Source: Paenibacillus xylanexedens
GTDB lineage: Bacteria; Bacillota; Bacilli; Paenibacillales; Paenibacillaceae
Reading direction: 5' to 3'
NCBI RefSeq assembly: GCF_001908275.1
Contig: NZ_CP018620.1
Location: 3,658,001 to 3,722,000, forward strand
DNA length: 64,000 nucleotides
Shown here: piece by piece, positions 43,309 through 51,275 of the stretch
How positions within the stretch are numbered: the stretch's first letter is position 1
Layout of the letters: every line of letters starts with the position of its first letter
Notes under the pieces: generated by a model
What the model saw: only the letters and a program-made list of their open reading frames with translations
Database searches by the model: none
Told to the model about the DNA's origin: nothing
Made by a program: the position numbers and the translations under genes

Positions 43309-44205
43309 ATGAATCTGCATGGATTACGATTATTTCATGCCATCGTGAGATATGGCGGGGTCACTCGTGCCGCAGAGGAACTAAATATTAGTCAACCTGC
43401 GGTATCTTCTCAGGTGAAGAAGTTTGAACGTGAATTGGGAATCCAGCTTTTTGTTTCGGAGGGAAGAAGACTGGTGCTTACGGATGCGGGGATACAGTTG
43501 ACAGGTTATGCGGAACGTCTGTTCATGCTGGAGCAGGATGTCGAGAATTTTGTACAGGATTTTCGGGAGGGCAAGAAAGGACTGATCCGTCTTACGGCAA
43601 CCTACTTGCCTTCGAATTTTCTGTTGCCGGGCTGGATTGCGCGGTTTAAGCAAATGCACGAGGATGTGGAGATTGTTGTGAGCACAACCAACACCAGGAT
43701 GGCTTTTGACCAATTACTTCGTTATGAGGCAGAGATTGCAGTGTATGGTGGAAGTGGCATTACACATGCAGGTGTCCAATGGGATGAATTGTTTGACGAT
43801 GAGATGTGGTTTGTTGTGCACCCTGACCATCCGTATGCGGGAAAAGAAATCGAGCTACATGAGATGATGGCAGAACCGTTCATCATGCGTGAAGAAGGCA
43901 GTGCCACGCGTGAGCGACTCGTCTCCCTTTGCACAACAAATAACCTGGCCGCTCCCCGCATTGCGCTTCAGTTCAACGGGCTGAACGAAACGATTAGTGC
44001 GGTGAAGGCAGGTTATGGGGCCAACTTTATATCTTCTTTGGTTGTGAACGAAGATGTGCAGCAAGGCAGGCTGGCACGTGTGTTTGTTCGAGGTGTACAG
44101 CTGAGAAATACGGTTGCCGTATGTACACGAGCCGGGGAGGTATTATCACCTGCTGCACAGCATCTGGTCAAGCTTATCCGCCAAGAAGCTACTTTGATGA
44201 AATAA
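43309..44205 (+). CDS. LysR-family transcriptional regulator
   Basis: A 298-residue regulator. The winged helix-turn-helix occupies residues 1-60 (GGVTRAAEELNISQPAVSSQVKKFERELG), and the periplasmic-binding-like effector domain occupies 90-295 with typical strands (IRLTATYLPSNFLLPGW, AEIAVYGGSG). It is divergently transcribed from the O-methyltransferase gene at 43170 across a short intergenic region carrying a LysR-type palindrome, so control of that gene is likely. The inducer is unknown. Start: ATG after GAGGTG. Confidence 0.92.
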   Translation: MNLHGLRLFHAIVRYGGVTRAAEELNISQPAVSSQVKKFERELGIQLFVSEGRRLVLTDAGIQLTGYAERLFMLEQDVENFVQDFREGKKGLIRLTATYLPSNFLLPGWIARFKQMHEDVEIVVSTTNTRMAFDQLLRYEAEIAVYGGSGITHAGVQWDELFDDEMWFVVHPDHPYAGKEIELHEMMAEPFIMREEGSATRERLVSLCTTNNLAAPRIALQFNGLNETISAVKAGYGANFISSLVVNEDVQQGRLARVFVRGVQLRNTVAVCTRAGEVLSPAAQHLVKLIRQEATLMK

Positions 44206-44236
44206 ATAGCGTGATTGTACTTAAAACAACTTAAAG

Positions 44237-44290
44237 TACGTGTTCAAAAAGACCAGTTTTCAGTATCCTAAAGCGGACTTTTGAACAGCC
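44237..44290. repeat. 29-base REP-like repeat, copy b, with hairpin
   Basis: 44237-44265 is the reverse complement of 39074-39102 with one mismatch. TGTTCAAAAAG (from 44241) can pair with CTTTTGAACA (44278-44287), so the unit forms a stem-loop between two convergent genes and may act as a terminator. Confidence 0.6.
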
Positions 44291-44332
44291 ACTTGAACAT
44301 GGACAGGTTACTTCTTCTATTATTAACTTTTA

Positions 44333-45049
44333 TTAACCTTCACTTTGTTGTGAAGTTCCCCATGCATGTAATCGGGCGTATAGGGTTACGCCGCCAATGA
44401 TCAGGACAGGAATCCAGACTGCAATCATGGGCACACGGTGGAATAACAATGCGGCTGCAATGACGCCGATCAAATAGATGACAACAGCACCTGCACGAAG
44501 GTAGGAGTCTGTAGACAAGGCTTTGGTTAACGATCGAATATTGGCATGTCGCAGCTTTTTGAGGATGTTTACGGTATCCTCAACCACAGCGGCCAAATTA
44601 TTGGTGAGCACGGTTGTTGAGATGCCAGCAATGCCAATGCGGCGTGCCGCAGTTGTTTGCATCCCCATTGCAACGGCTAGGATGACAATTAACAGATAGG
44701 ACAGTTGTTCTGAAAATGGACTAATCATGGCGATCGCGAACAGCAGGAGCAATATGCTTTCAACAGTAAATACAGCTGTGACCTTAGAAGACCAGCCATT
44801 TTTGGTCTGCACAGGTCCAACCATATGTGCTGCAATGGCATTGCCGGCAATAAAACCGATGAGAGCAAGCAATGACCGCAGCACGACAAATTCCTGAGCA
44901 CGGGCAATGGCAATACCGAGCAGTACAATATTTCCCGTCATATTGGCTGTGAGCACATGCCCCAGTCCCAGATATCCGATCAGGTCCACCATTCCGGCAG
45001 ACATGCAGAGTAGCAACATGGCGTATTTTTGGAGGGTGCTTTGATTCAT
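44333..45049 (-). CDS. YoaK-family (DUF1275) membrane protein
   Basis: A 238-residue protein with six to seven predicted helices and the YoaK signatures SAGMVDLIGYLGLGHVLTANMTGNIVLLG and MGMQTTAARRIGIAGISTTVLT. Family members are widespread in bacteria and thought to be transporters, but no substrate is established. Start: ATG at 45049 after AAAGGACGG. A longer in-frame start (45157) would add 36 poorly conserved residues and overlap the preceding gene, so I reject it. The gene lies 85 bases after an esterase-like gene on the same strand and may be in the same transcript. Confidence 0.85.
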   Translation of the reverse strand: MNQSTLQKYAMLLLCMSAGMVDLIGYLGLGHVLTANMTGNIVLLGIAIARAQEFVVLRSLLALIGFIAGNAIAAHMVGPVQTKNGWSSKVTAVFTVESILLLLFAIAMISPFSEQLSYLLIVILAVAMGMQTTAARRIGIAGISTTVLTNNLAAVVEDTVNILKKLRHANIRSLTKALSTDSYLRAGAVVIYLIGVIAAALLFHRVPMIAVWIPVLIIGGVTLYARLHAWGTSQQSEG

Positions 45050-45134
45050 CCTATCCGTCCTTTCAAAAAACGTAGCCCCTCCAGTATACAGCCATAACCC
45101 ATGCATCTTCAAAATGAAATTCATCGCGCAAGAC

Positions 45135-46034
45135 TTAAGGTGCAGCGAGCCAATCAAACATATTGTTCACCGCTGACTGATGTATTTTCTCGTGAAAATG
45201 ATGATCCTGCCCGCCGTAGGCGTGAAATGTGACATCCGCACCTCGGCGCTTAAGCCAGTGATACATTCGGGTTCCGTGACTATAATTCACCTGTGTATCT
45301 GATGTACCATGCATGATTAGCACGGGACAAGATAGTTTGTTCGCTTTTGACAAGGGAGAGCGGGCGAGATAAGCTTCCGGAACTGCGCGTGGGGAACCTC
45401 CCAGCACACGTTTCAATGTGCGCCTCAGGTCGGTTCGCTCATGGTAAGTGCGTTCCACATCGGAGACACCGCTCCAAAGAACTAACTTATGTACTTTGTC
45501 CGGTCCCTCATTGTAGGCAGTTGCGGTATGTACAGCATTAATGGCTCCACGGGAGAACCCCATTAACGATATCCGAGTTGGGTCGACAAAAGGTAAACGC
45601 TGTATCAACCGGTAACCGGCATGCACATCTTCGGCATCTCTTCCGCCATACTCGTCACGCCCCTCACCGCCTTCGTTGCCACGATAGGATGGGGCGAACA
45701 CGATATAACCTTTATGTACAAATTGCTCAAGCCAAACGGTATTTACCCCGCCATAGCTGCCAAGTCCACCGCGACAATAGATCAGCACCGGCCACTGTTC
45801 TTGTGTGGGAGTGATATCATGCATGTTTGCAGCAGGGTAGTGGCTGGCGAGTGGTTGCAGATGTAGAGACTTATGTATGGAAGCGAAGCCTGGGAAGGAA
45901 GAGGAGACAGAGCCGGGATGAGAAGTTTCATATGTCGTGATATCAGGTAATGAACAACCTTGTGGCAGGTATAAATAAGCTTTAACTCGAAGTGTGTCGG
46001 ATGAATACGTCACTTGATAGAGCAGGAAAATCAA
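45135..46034 (-). CDS. S9-type peptidase/dienelactone hydrolase-like alpha/beta hydrolase
   Basis: A 299-residue alpha/beta hydrolase. The oxyanion-hole region is LIYCRGGLGSYGG and the nucleophile elbow is LMGFSRGAINAV (Ser near residue 170). The Asp and His sit in LIMHGTSDTQVNY and YGGQDHHFHE. YRGNEGGEGRDEYGGRDAEDVHAGY is typical of the prolyl-oligopeptidase (S9) group, but there is no beta-propeller domain. No signal peptide is evident. The start is uncertain: the frame opens at TTG 46034, which directly abuts the GAAAGAGG site, so a start a few codons downstream (CTG or GTG) is possible. Confidence 0.78.
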   Translation of the reverse strand: MIFLLYQVTYSSDTLRVKAYLYLPQGCSLPDITTYETSHPGSVSSSFPGFASIHKSLHLQPLASHYPAANMHDITPTQEQWPVLIYCRGGLGSYGGVNTVWLEQFVHKGYIVFAPSYRGNEGGEGRDEYGGRDAEDVHAGYRLIQRLPFVDPTRISLMGFSRGAINAVHTATAYNEGPDKVHKLVLWSGVSDVERTYHERTDLRRTLKRVLGGSPRAVPEAYLARSPLSKANKLSCPVLIMHGTSDTQVNYSHGTRMYHWLKRRGADVTFHAYGGQDHHFHEKIHQSAVNNMFDWLAAP

Positions 46035-46255
46035 CCTCTTTCATCGGTAATAACAGGCCAAATGACAGGGATGCTTCTATAGGATGCGCGTAAAATAAGT
46101 TCCCATACCTTCCAGGCTGAATCGCCAGCCCAAATGTGAGAAATTCGTTTATTGGCTCCATATGATTTATAATGGTTCAGGAGACATGTGGATTGACCGC
46201 TTGTTCTCATATTCATAAAACTAATTTTAGTGTGCAGAAAGAAAGGGAGAAAGCC

Positions 46256-47002
46256 ATGATGAACGCTCCACATCCAATCGATCAATTCAAGAAATTCAAA
46301 TATGAAATTACCAGATTTATGATGATCTATAAATTTGCTCTGGATCAAATGGAGACCAAGATTGAAGTCCTGAAGGAAGAATTCCAGTCTCTGCATGATT
46401 ACAGTCCAATTGAGCATACAAAGTCCAGACTGAAATCACCTGAGAGCATTATGAACAAGATGTTCCGCAAAAATCATGAGTTAACGTTTGAGAGCATCAA
46501 GCAAAATATCAAGGATATTGCCGGGGTACGGATTACATGTTCCTTTATCTCCGATATCTATCGCATTAAGGATATGCTGTGCAACCAGAGTGATCTGCGT
46601 GTACTGGAGGTCAAAGACTACATCGAGAATCCGAAGCCAAACGGCTACCAAAGCCTTCACCTTCTGGTGGAAGTGCCTGTGTACATGTCCAATGGTGAGG
46701 AACGAGCATGTGTGGAGATCCAGATCCGAACAATCGCGATGGATTTCTGGGCGAGTCTGGAGCATAAGATTTTTTATAAATACAATAAGGATGTTCCCGA
46801 GCATTTGACGAGAGAGTTAAAGAGTGCGGCAGATTCGGCAAATGCGCTGGATCAACAGATGGAGCGACTTCACCGGGAAATTCAGGAGATTAAGGACGCC
46901 GATAACGAGCGGGATGAAGAAGAACTGCGCCGTATTATTATTAACAATCAACAGTTCACACTGCCGTCCAACTTGCTCAAGCTGTTGGGTAGCAGGGAGT
47001 AG
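46256..47002 (+). CDS. ywaC: Small alarmone synthetase, YwaC/RelP type
   Basis: A 248-residue synthetase-only (p)ppGpp enzyme: it transfers pyrophosphate from ATP to GTP or GDP, and lacks the hydrolase and regulatory domains of Rel. IEHTKSRLKSPESI, DIAGVRITCSFISDIY, NPKPNGYQSLHLLVEVPV and VEIQIRTIAMDFWASLEHKI are the synthetase motifs, with the GTP-binding Tyr in NGYQSLH. The match follows Bacillus YwaC (SAS2, induced by cell-wall stress) more closely than YjbM. A C-terminal helical tail of about 40 charged residues extends beyond YwaC. Start: ATG 46256 after AAAGGGAG. An MFS gene begins 6 bases after its stop, so the two are co-transcribed. Confidence 0.9.
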   Translation: MMNAPHPIDQFKKFKYEITRFMMIYKFALDQMETKIEVLKEEFQSLHDYSPIEHTKSRLKSPESIMNKMFRKNHELTFESIKQNIKDIAGVRITCSFISDIYRIKDMLCNQSDLRVLEVKDYIENPKPNGYQSLHLLVEVPVYMSNGEERACVEIQIRTIAMDFWASLEHKIFYKYNKDVPEHLTRELKSAADSANALDQQMERLHREIQEIKDADNERDEEELRRIIINNQQFTLPSNLLKLLGSRE

Positions 47003-47008
47003 TATTTG

Positions 47009-48244
47009 ATGAAAAGTACAACAGCTTCATTGAACACAAACTCCACATCTCGTGTACGGATGGCTTTAATTCTGGGGACACTGTCGGCCTTTGGGCCGTT
47101 GTCCCTGGATATGTATTTACCCGCATTGCCCACGCTGGCTGATGAGTTTGGTTCATCTACTTCGTATGCTCAACTCAGTCTGACGGCGTGTATGATTGGA
47201 CTTGCGGTTGGACAGTTGCTTGCCGGACCTCTAAGTGATATACGTGGTCGGCGAACACCGCTTATTGCAGGGCTTGTGCTCTATACTATCGCCTCCATAC
47301 TTTGCCTGGTCAGCCCGACGATGGGCTCTTTTGTTGTGCTGCGGTTCATTCAAGGTGTAGCTGGAGCAGCAGGGATTGTCATCTCACGCGCAATCGTCAG
47401 AGACGTATATTCGGGCCCGGAACTGACACGGTTCTTCTCTCTGTTAATGCTGATTAACGGCGTAGCCCCGATTGCTGCACCAATCATTGGTGGACAATTG
47501 TTGACGTATACGTCGTGGCGCGGCGTATTTATTTTGCTTAGCCTCATCGGAATACTGACGCTGTTGGCTGTCATTTTCGGTCTTGGAGAGACCTTGCCTT
47601 CCAACCGCAGATCAAGCGGAGGATTGAAGCAGACATTACTTACGTTTCGCCAAATCGCGGGGGATCGTCAGTTTATGGGTTATGCGTTAACCCAAGGATT
47701 TGTAGCTGCTGGCATGTTTGCGTACATATCAGGTTCACCGTTTGTGCTTCAGAAAATATACGGGGTATCCCCGCAAATGTTCAGTGTATGCTTCGCCATT
47801 AACGGGTTAGGCATTATTCTGGCCAGTCAGATTGCCGGTAGACTTGCAGGAAAGGTATCAGAGAATCGCCTGTTAATCGCGGGGCTGCTAACCGCGGCGC
47901 TCGGAGGAACTTCATTGCTTATCGCCATTCTGGCTGGAGGTAATCTAATCTCTGTACTGATTCCGTTATTTCTGGTGGTATCCAGTGTTGGGTTGGTCAA
48001 TACCGCGTCCTTCGCCTTGGCGATGGCCAATCAGGAGAAGTCGGCAGGCAGTGCTTCTGCGCTTATTGGTGTGATGACGTTCCTGTTCGGAGGTATTGTC
48101 GCTCCCCTCGTAGGTCTCGGGGGAGAAGGCACAGCTGTGCCAATGGGAATCGTTATTGCGTGTGCGGATCTCGGTGCCTTGGTGATTTACTTCCTAATGG
48201 TCAGTAAAGGCAGGAAGCGCCAGAACGATCAAGTGTTGAGTTAA
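47009..48244 (+). CDS. Bcr/CflA-family MFS drug exporter
   Basis: A 411-residue major facilitator with twelve helices. LSLDMYLPALPTLADEF (helix 1), LSDIRGRRTPLIAG (motif A) and VLRFIQGVAGAAGIVISRAIVRD (motif C-like) are characteristic of the Bcr/CflA subfamily, which exports bicyclomycin, chloramphenicol, sulfonamides or cysteine. Here the natural substrate is unknown. The ribosome binding site GGGAG overlaps the end of the alarmone synthetase gene, so translation is coupled. A terminator follows at 48319, making a two-gene operon. Confidence 0.88.
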   Translation: MKSTTASLNTNSTSRVRMALILGTLSAFGPLSLDMYLPALPTLADEFGSSTSYAQLSLTACMIGLAVGQLLAGPLSDIRGRRTPLIAGLVLYTIASILCLVSPTMGSFVVLRFIQGVAGAAGIVISRAIVRDVYSGPELTRFFSLLMLINGVAPIAAPIIGGQLLTYTSWRGVFILLSLIGILTLLAVIFGLGETLPSNRRSSGGLKQTLLTFRQIAGDRQFMGYALTQGFVAAGMFAYISGSPFVLQKIYGVSPQMFSVCFAINGLGIILASQIAGRLAGKVSENRLLIAGLLTAALGGTSLLIAILAGGNLISVLIPLFLVVSSVGLVNTASFALAMANQEKSAGSASALIGVMTFLFGGIVAPLVGLGGEGTAVPMGIVIACADLGALVIYFLMVSKGRKRQNDQVLS

Positions 48245-48318
48245 ATGTACTGATTATGTACACCTTGCGTTTATGGAGTCTTAGTAATGTAAAGGTGCAT
48301 CTGGATAAAAGGACGAAA

Positions 48319-48362
48319 AAGAGCCTCACTTGGAAGGAATCTTGCTTCCAAGTGGGGCTCTT
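48319..48362. terminator. Bidirectional terminator
   Basis: AAGAGCCTCACTTGGAAG pairs with CTTCCAAGTGGGGCTCTT between the MFS gene and the convergent coat-like gene. Confidence 0.9.
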
Positions 48363-48381
48363 GCTGTAGGTAAGGACAGGT

Positions 48382-48990
48382 TTAGCAGAGCGCAAACAAA
48401 ATCTGTGTATTGGACAGTATACCTGGCGTGAGGAATGGATAGAAGTACCCCACCACAAAACCAAACAGATTAATCGCAGGCCACATCAGGTAGACATCAT
48501 TGTATGTGAAGACAAGGGACCATCGGTTGTAACAAAAGTTGGGCAGCGCACGTTCTTCGTTATCTCGTGGTGCCGCTGCACCAGTCTGTGCAAATTGCAC
48601 AGCTTGAGTGAGACTTTGCGGCTGTTGCTGGAGGAAGAGCGGAAGCAGACCCGGGCTGCTTTTGATCAGGTTATACAGAAAAAGCATTTCTGCCGGAGGC
48701 TGACCTACCGGACGAGGATAGGCACTAAGCAGGGTGGGCAGATTGCCTTGCGCCAGTTGCGCAGGTACGCCCGATGCTGTACCCGGGAATGTACCCGGAA
48801 TGCCTCCGGGGATATAGGGACCAGGTCCTCCGCCTGGAATGTATGGAGGATAGGAGCCTTGACCGCCAGGTGTACCTGGAAACGTCTGACCACCCGGTAT
48901 GCCGCCACTGCCACCACCTGGGAACAGTGGAGGCAGTTGAAAGGAACGGTCTTCTCCATAACTTAGATAAGGGTTATATTCGTAATACAT
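48382..48990 (-). CDS. Pro/Gly-rich protein, possibly spore-coat-like
   Basis: A 202-residue protein with a Tyr-rich N-terminus (MYYEYNPYLSYGED) and a low-complexity block of PGG/PGGIPG/PGGQ repeats (about residues 20-75). A middle section rich in Gln and Leu (FLQQQPQSLTQAVQFAQTG) follows, then a C-terminal section rich in aromatic residues (NRWSLVFTYNDVYLMWPAINLFGFVVGYFYP). Such composition is common among Paenibacillus and Bacillus coat or exosporium proteins and in heterogeneous surface proteins, but no specific family is recognised. Start: ATG at 48990 after AGGAAGGATG. It stands alone. Confidence 0.6.
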   Translation of the reverse strand: MYYEYNPYLSYGEDRSFQLPPLFPGGGSGGIPGGQTFPGTPGGQGSYPPYIPGGGPGPYIPGGIPGTFPGTASGVPAQLAQGNLPTLLSAYPRPVGQPPAEMLFLYNLIKSSPGLLPLFLQQQPQSLTQAVQFAQTGAAAPRDNEERALPNFCYNRWSLVFTYNDVYLMWPAINLFGFVVGYFYPFLTPGILSNTQILFALC

Positions 48991-49101
48991 GTACAGAACA
49001 TCCTTCCTGTCGTCGTATTCTGCATTCAGCATATGGCGGCATCCGCCTATATGTGAGTGCCGTCAAGAAGATTTTATATGATTGCCTCGCCCATAATCGA
49101 A

Positions 49102-49134
49102 TTGACAACTGAACTGATAACAATTATCATTGTC
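49102..49134 (+). promoter_or_regulatory. Promoter overlapped by a Fur box
   Basis: TTGACA (49102-49107), 17 bases, TATCAT (49125-49130). Overlapping the -10 is GATAACAATTATCATTGTC (49116-49134), which matches 15 of 19 positions of the classical Fur box. Fur with iron should block this promoter, so the following siderophore-binding protein would be made under iron starvation. Confidence 0.72.
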
Positions 49135-49258
49135 AATGGAATCGGACAAATGTACATACGGATATTATATGTATCAATAATAGTATCAATATTTTTGAAC
49201 GTAGATATCTGTCATAATAACGCCTAATGAGGTGTTCATATTGAAAGGGGTTAATACA

Positions 49259-50257
49259 GTGTTTAAGAGAAATAGAAAGATGATCATGCTTCTGATTACG
49301 GTGATGGTCATGTCCATCTGGTTGGCCGCGTGTGGAGCGAAGCCTGCAGAGAACGGAGCAGCAGGAGAGAACGACACAACAACGGAGACAGAGACGCAAA
49401 CAGAAGCCGCTACAGAGCGCACATTAACAGATGCTATGGGACATGAAGTAACCATCCCAGCTAATCCGGAGCGTGTCATCGCGTCTTACCTGGAAGACCA
49501 CCTCGTTACACTCGGTGTTAAGCCAGCAGCACAGTGGTCCATCAACAACGGCAGTGGTTTGCAGGATTATCTGCAAAACGATCTGAACGGCATACCCGGC
49601 ATTGCAAGTGATCAACCTTTTGAAGCGATGGCCAGTTTCTCCCCAGACCTGATTATTATGGGCTCTGAAAGTACTGTTGAAGGAGAGAAATACGAACAGT
49701 ACAACAAAATTGCTCCTACTTATGTTCTCGGAGATGAGGTTAATAAGGATTGGCGCCAAGCTCTGCTCAAGATTGGTGAAATTCTGAACAAATCGGATGT
49801 AGCACAGAAGGCGTTAGACAATTATGATGCCAAAGCAAAGGAAATTAAAGAAAAAGTAACTGCTGTTACAGGAGGAACAAAATCGGCCGCCGCGTTGTGG
49901 TTATTTAATAACAAGTTTTATGTTGTAAGCAACAATGTTTCCAGTGGTGAAGTGATGTACAATGAACTTGGATTTGCAGAGCCTAATGTCGTGAAGGAAG
50001 CATCCGCGAAGGCAACGGGTAACTGGTCTGAGATTTCATTGGAAAAGATCGCGGAAATGGATGCAGACTATCTGTTCCTGGTAAACAGTGATAGGGGAGC
50101 AGGCTCAGAAGCGCTGCAAGATGCCGTATGGCAGAGCATCCCTGCTGTGAAGACAGGTAATGTGTTCGAATTTGAAAGCACAAGCAGTTGGTTGTACAGT
50201 GGTGTTCAAGCAAATACGCAAATTCTGCAAGATATTCAAAGTAGTATTGTGAAATAA
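49259..50257 (+). CDS. Iron-siderophore ABC transporter substrate-binding lipoprotein
   Basis: A 332-residue FecB/FhuD-type binding protein. The signal peptide ends in the lipobox LAAC at about residue 24, followed by a Glu/Thr-rich linker (about 30-55) and two lobes. TLTDAMGHEVTIPANPERVIA is the usual start of the first lobe, and FSPDLIIMGSE and AEMDADYLFLVNSD occur in the two lobes. It captures a ferric siderophore at the outer membrane face for a permease of the BtuCD type. No permease or ATPase gene is adjacent, so it is an orphan component that must work with a system encoded elsewhere. Translation starts at GTG 49259 behind GAAAGGGG, and a Fur-controlled promoter lies upstream. Confidence 0.9.
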   Translation: MFKRNRKMIMLLITVMVMSIWLAACGAKPAENGAAGENDTTTETETQTEAATERTLTDAMGHEVTIPANPERVIASYLEDHLVTLGVKPAAQWSINNGSGLQDYLQNDLNGIPGIASDQPFEAMASFSPDLIIMGSESTVEGEKYEQYNKIAPTYVLGDEVNKDWRQALLKIGEILNKSDVAQKALDNYDAKAKEIKEKVTAVTGGTKSAAALWLFNNKFYVVSNNVSSGEVMYNELGFAEPNVVKEASAKATGNWSEISLEKIAEMDADYLFLVNSDRGAGSEALQDAVWQSIPAVKTGNVFEFESTSSWLYSGVQANTQILQDIQSSIVK

Positions 50258-50285
50258 CACCAAAATATATACGAAGCAGTCGTTT

Positions 50286-50321
50286 AAACGCTTTGATGCC
50301 ATGAGCATTAAGGCGTTTTTT
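50286..50321 (+). terminator. Terminator after the siderophore-binding protein gene
   Basis: AAACGCTTTGATGC pairs with GCATTAAGGCGTTT, followed by a T run. Confidence 0.88.
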
Positions 50322-50414
50322 GTTTTTTGAACAGATATGGATATATAATAACGAGGAAGCAATGTAAGTGAACCACGTTTAACGTAACATGAGCAGGGAA
50401 GGGGATATTTACAT

Positions 50415-51035
50415 ATGTATACATTGGATCCACGTGAAATAACGGGAAGAGACAACTATAAACTGATGAGTGGTTCGGTGGTACCACGTCCAATTGCTTT
50501 TGTGACGACACTTTCAGATGAGAATGGTGTAATTAATGCAGCGCCTTTCAGTTTCTTTAATGTGGTTAGTTCGGACCCACCGCTGTTATCCATATCCATT
50601 GCACGTAAAGACGGTATCATGAAAGATACTGCTCGTAATGTGCTTGCTCATCAAGAACTGGTCGTGCATATCTGTGATGAAGCAATCATAGCAGAAGTGA
50701 ATGAGACAGCAGCCATACTGGAACCCCACGAAAGTGAGCTTGATCGGACAAAACTCACTACAGTGCCAAGTATCAAGGTTACTGTGCCAGGAATTCAGGA
50801 AGCACTCATTCGGATGGAGTGTGAGCTGTATCAGCACATCCCGATCACGAATGATGAGGGCAAACCGGTGAGTGACCTGCTGCTGGTACGCATTGTGCAG
50901 TATCATTTCAGCGAACAAGTCTACAATCCGGACAAGGGCTATATCCTGATGGATCATTTGAAACCAGTCAGTAGACTGGCGGGTAATGATTATGCCAAAC
51001 TTGGGGAGAGATTTACTATAGTTCGGCCTGAGTAG
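50415..51035 (+). CDS. Flavin reductase-like (FMN-binding) protein
   Basis: A 206-residue protein of the flavin reductase-like domain family (split beta-barrel FMN-binding). SGSVVPRPIAFVTTLSDENGVINAAPFSFFNVVSSDPPLLSIS contains the FMN-contacting residues and the PFSFF turn. It could reduce flavin for an oxygenase or act as an oxidoreductase itself; the LLM oxidoreductase at 6601 is a theoretical client but is not linked. Start: ATG after GAAGGGG. Terminators on both sides suggest a single-gene unit. Confidence 0.88.
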   Translation: MYTLDPREITGRDNYKLMSGSVVPRPIAFVTTLSDENGVINAAPFSFFNVVSSDPPLLSISIARKDGIMKDTARNVLAHQELVVHICDEAIIAEVNETAAILEPHESELDRTKLTTVPSIKVTVPGIQEALIRMECELYQHIPITNDEGKPVSDLLLVRIVQYHFSEQVYNPDKGYILMDHLKPVSRLAGNDYAKLGERFTIVRPE

Positions 51036-51087
51036 TTCTGACAGATCGAATATGTAATATGTAATATAGGAACGGGTTTAATCCGGT

Positions 51088-51137
51088 AGCAAAGGCGGAC
51101 AGCACGTGCGAAACTCGCATATGTTGTCCGCTTTTGC
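51088..51137 (+). terminator. Terminator after the flavin reductase gene
   Basis: AGCAAAGGCGGACA pairs with TGTCCGCTTTTGCT with a small inner stem. Confidence 0.8.
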
Positions 51138-51228
51138 TTGTTAATATGAACATAAACAGGACAGGTAGTGAATAGACTTGTACTATATCCTGCACACATG
51201 TCATATGAACCTATTTTATATATAGGTT

Positions 51229-51263
51229 GTTTAAAAAGCCTACTTTTGAACACGTACTATAAG
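51229..51263 (+). repeat. REP-like repeat, copy c (half unit)
   Basis: GTTTAAAAAG-CCTA-CTTTTGAAC forms a hairpin, and CTTTTGAACACGTA (51243-51256) repeats the right half of the unit at 39074. It ends at the ribosome binding site (AAGGAGG) of the polyketide synthase gene and so may affect its expression. Confidence 0.5.
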
Positions 51264-51275
51264 GAGGTTAAGCCG

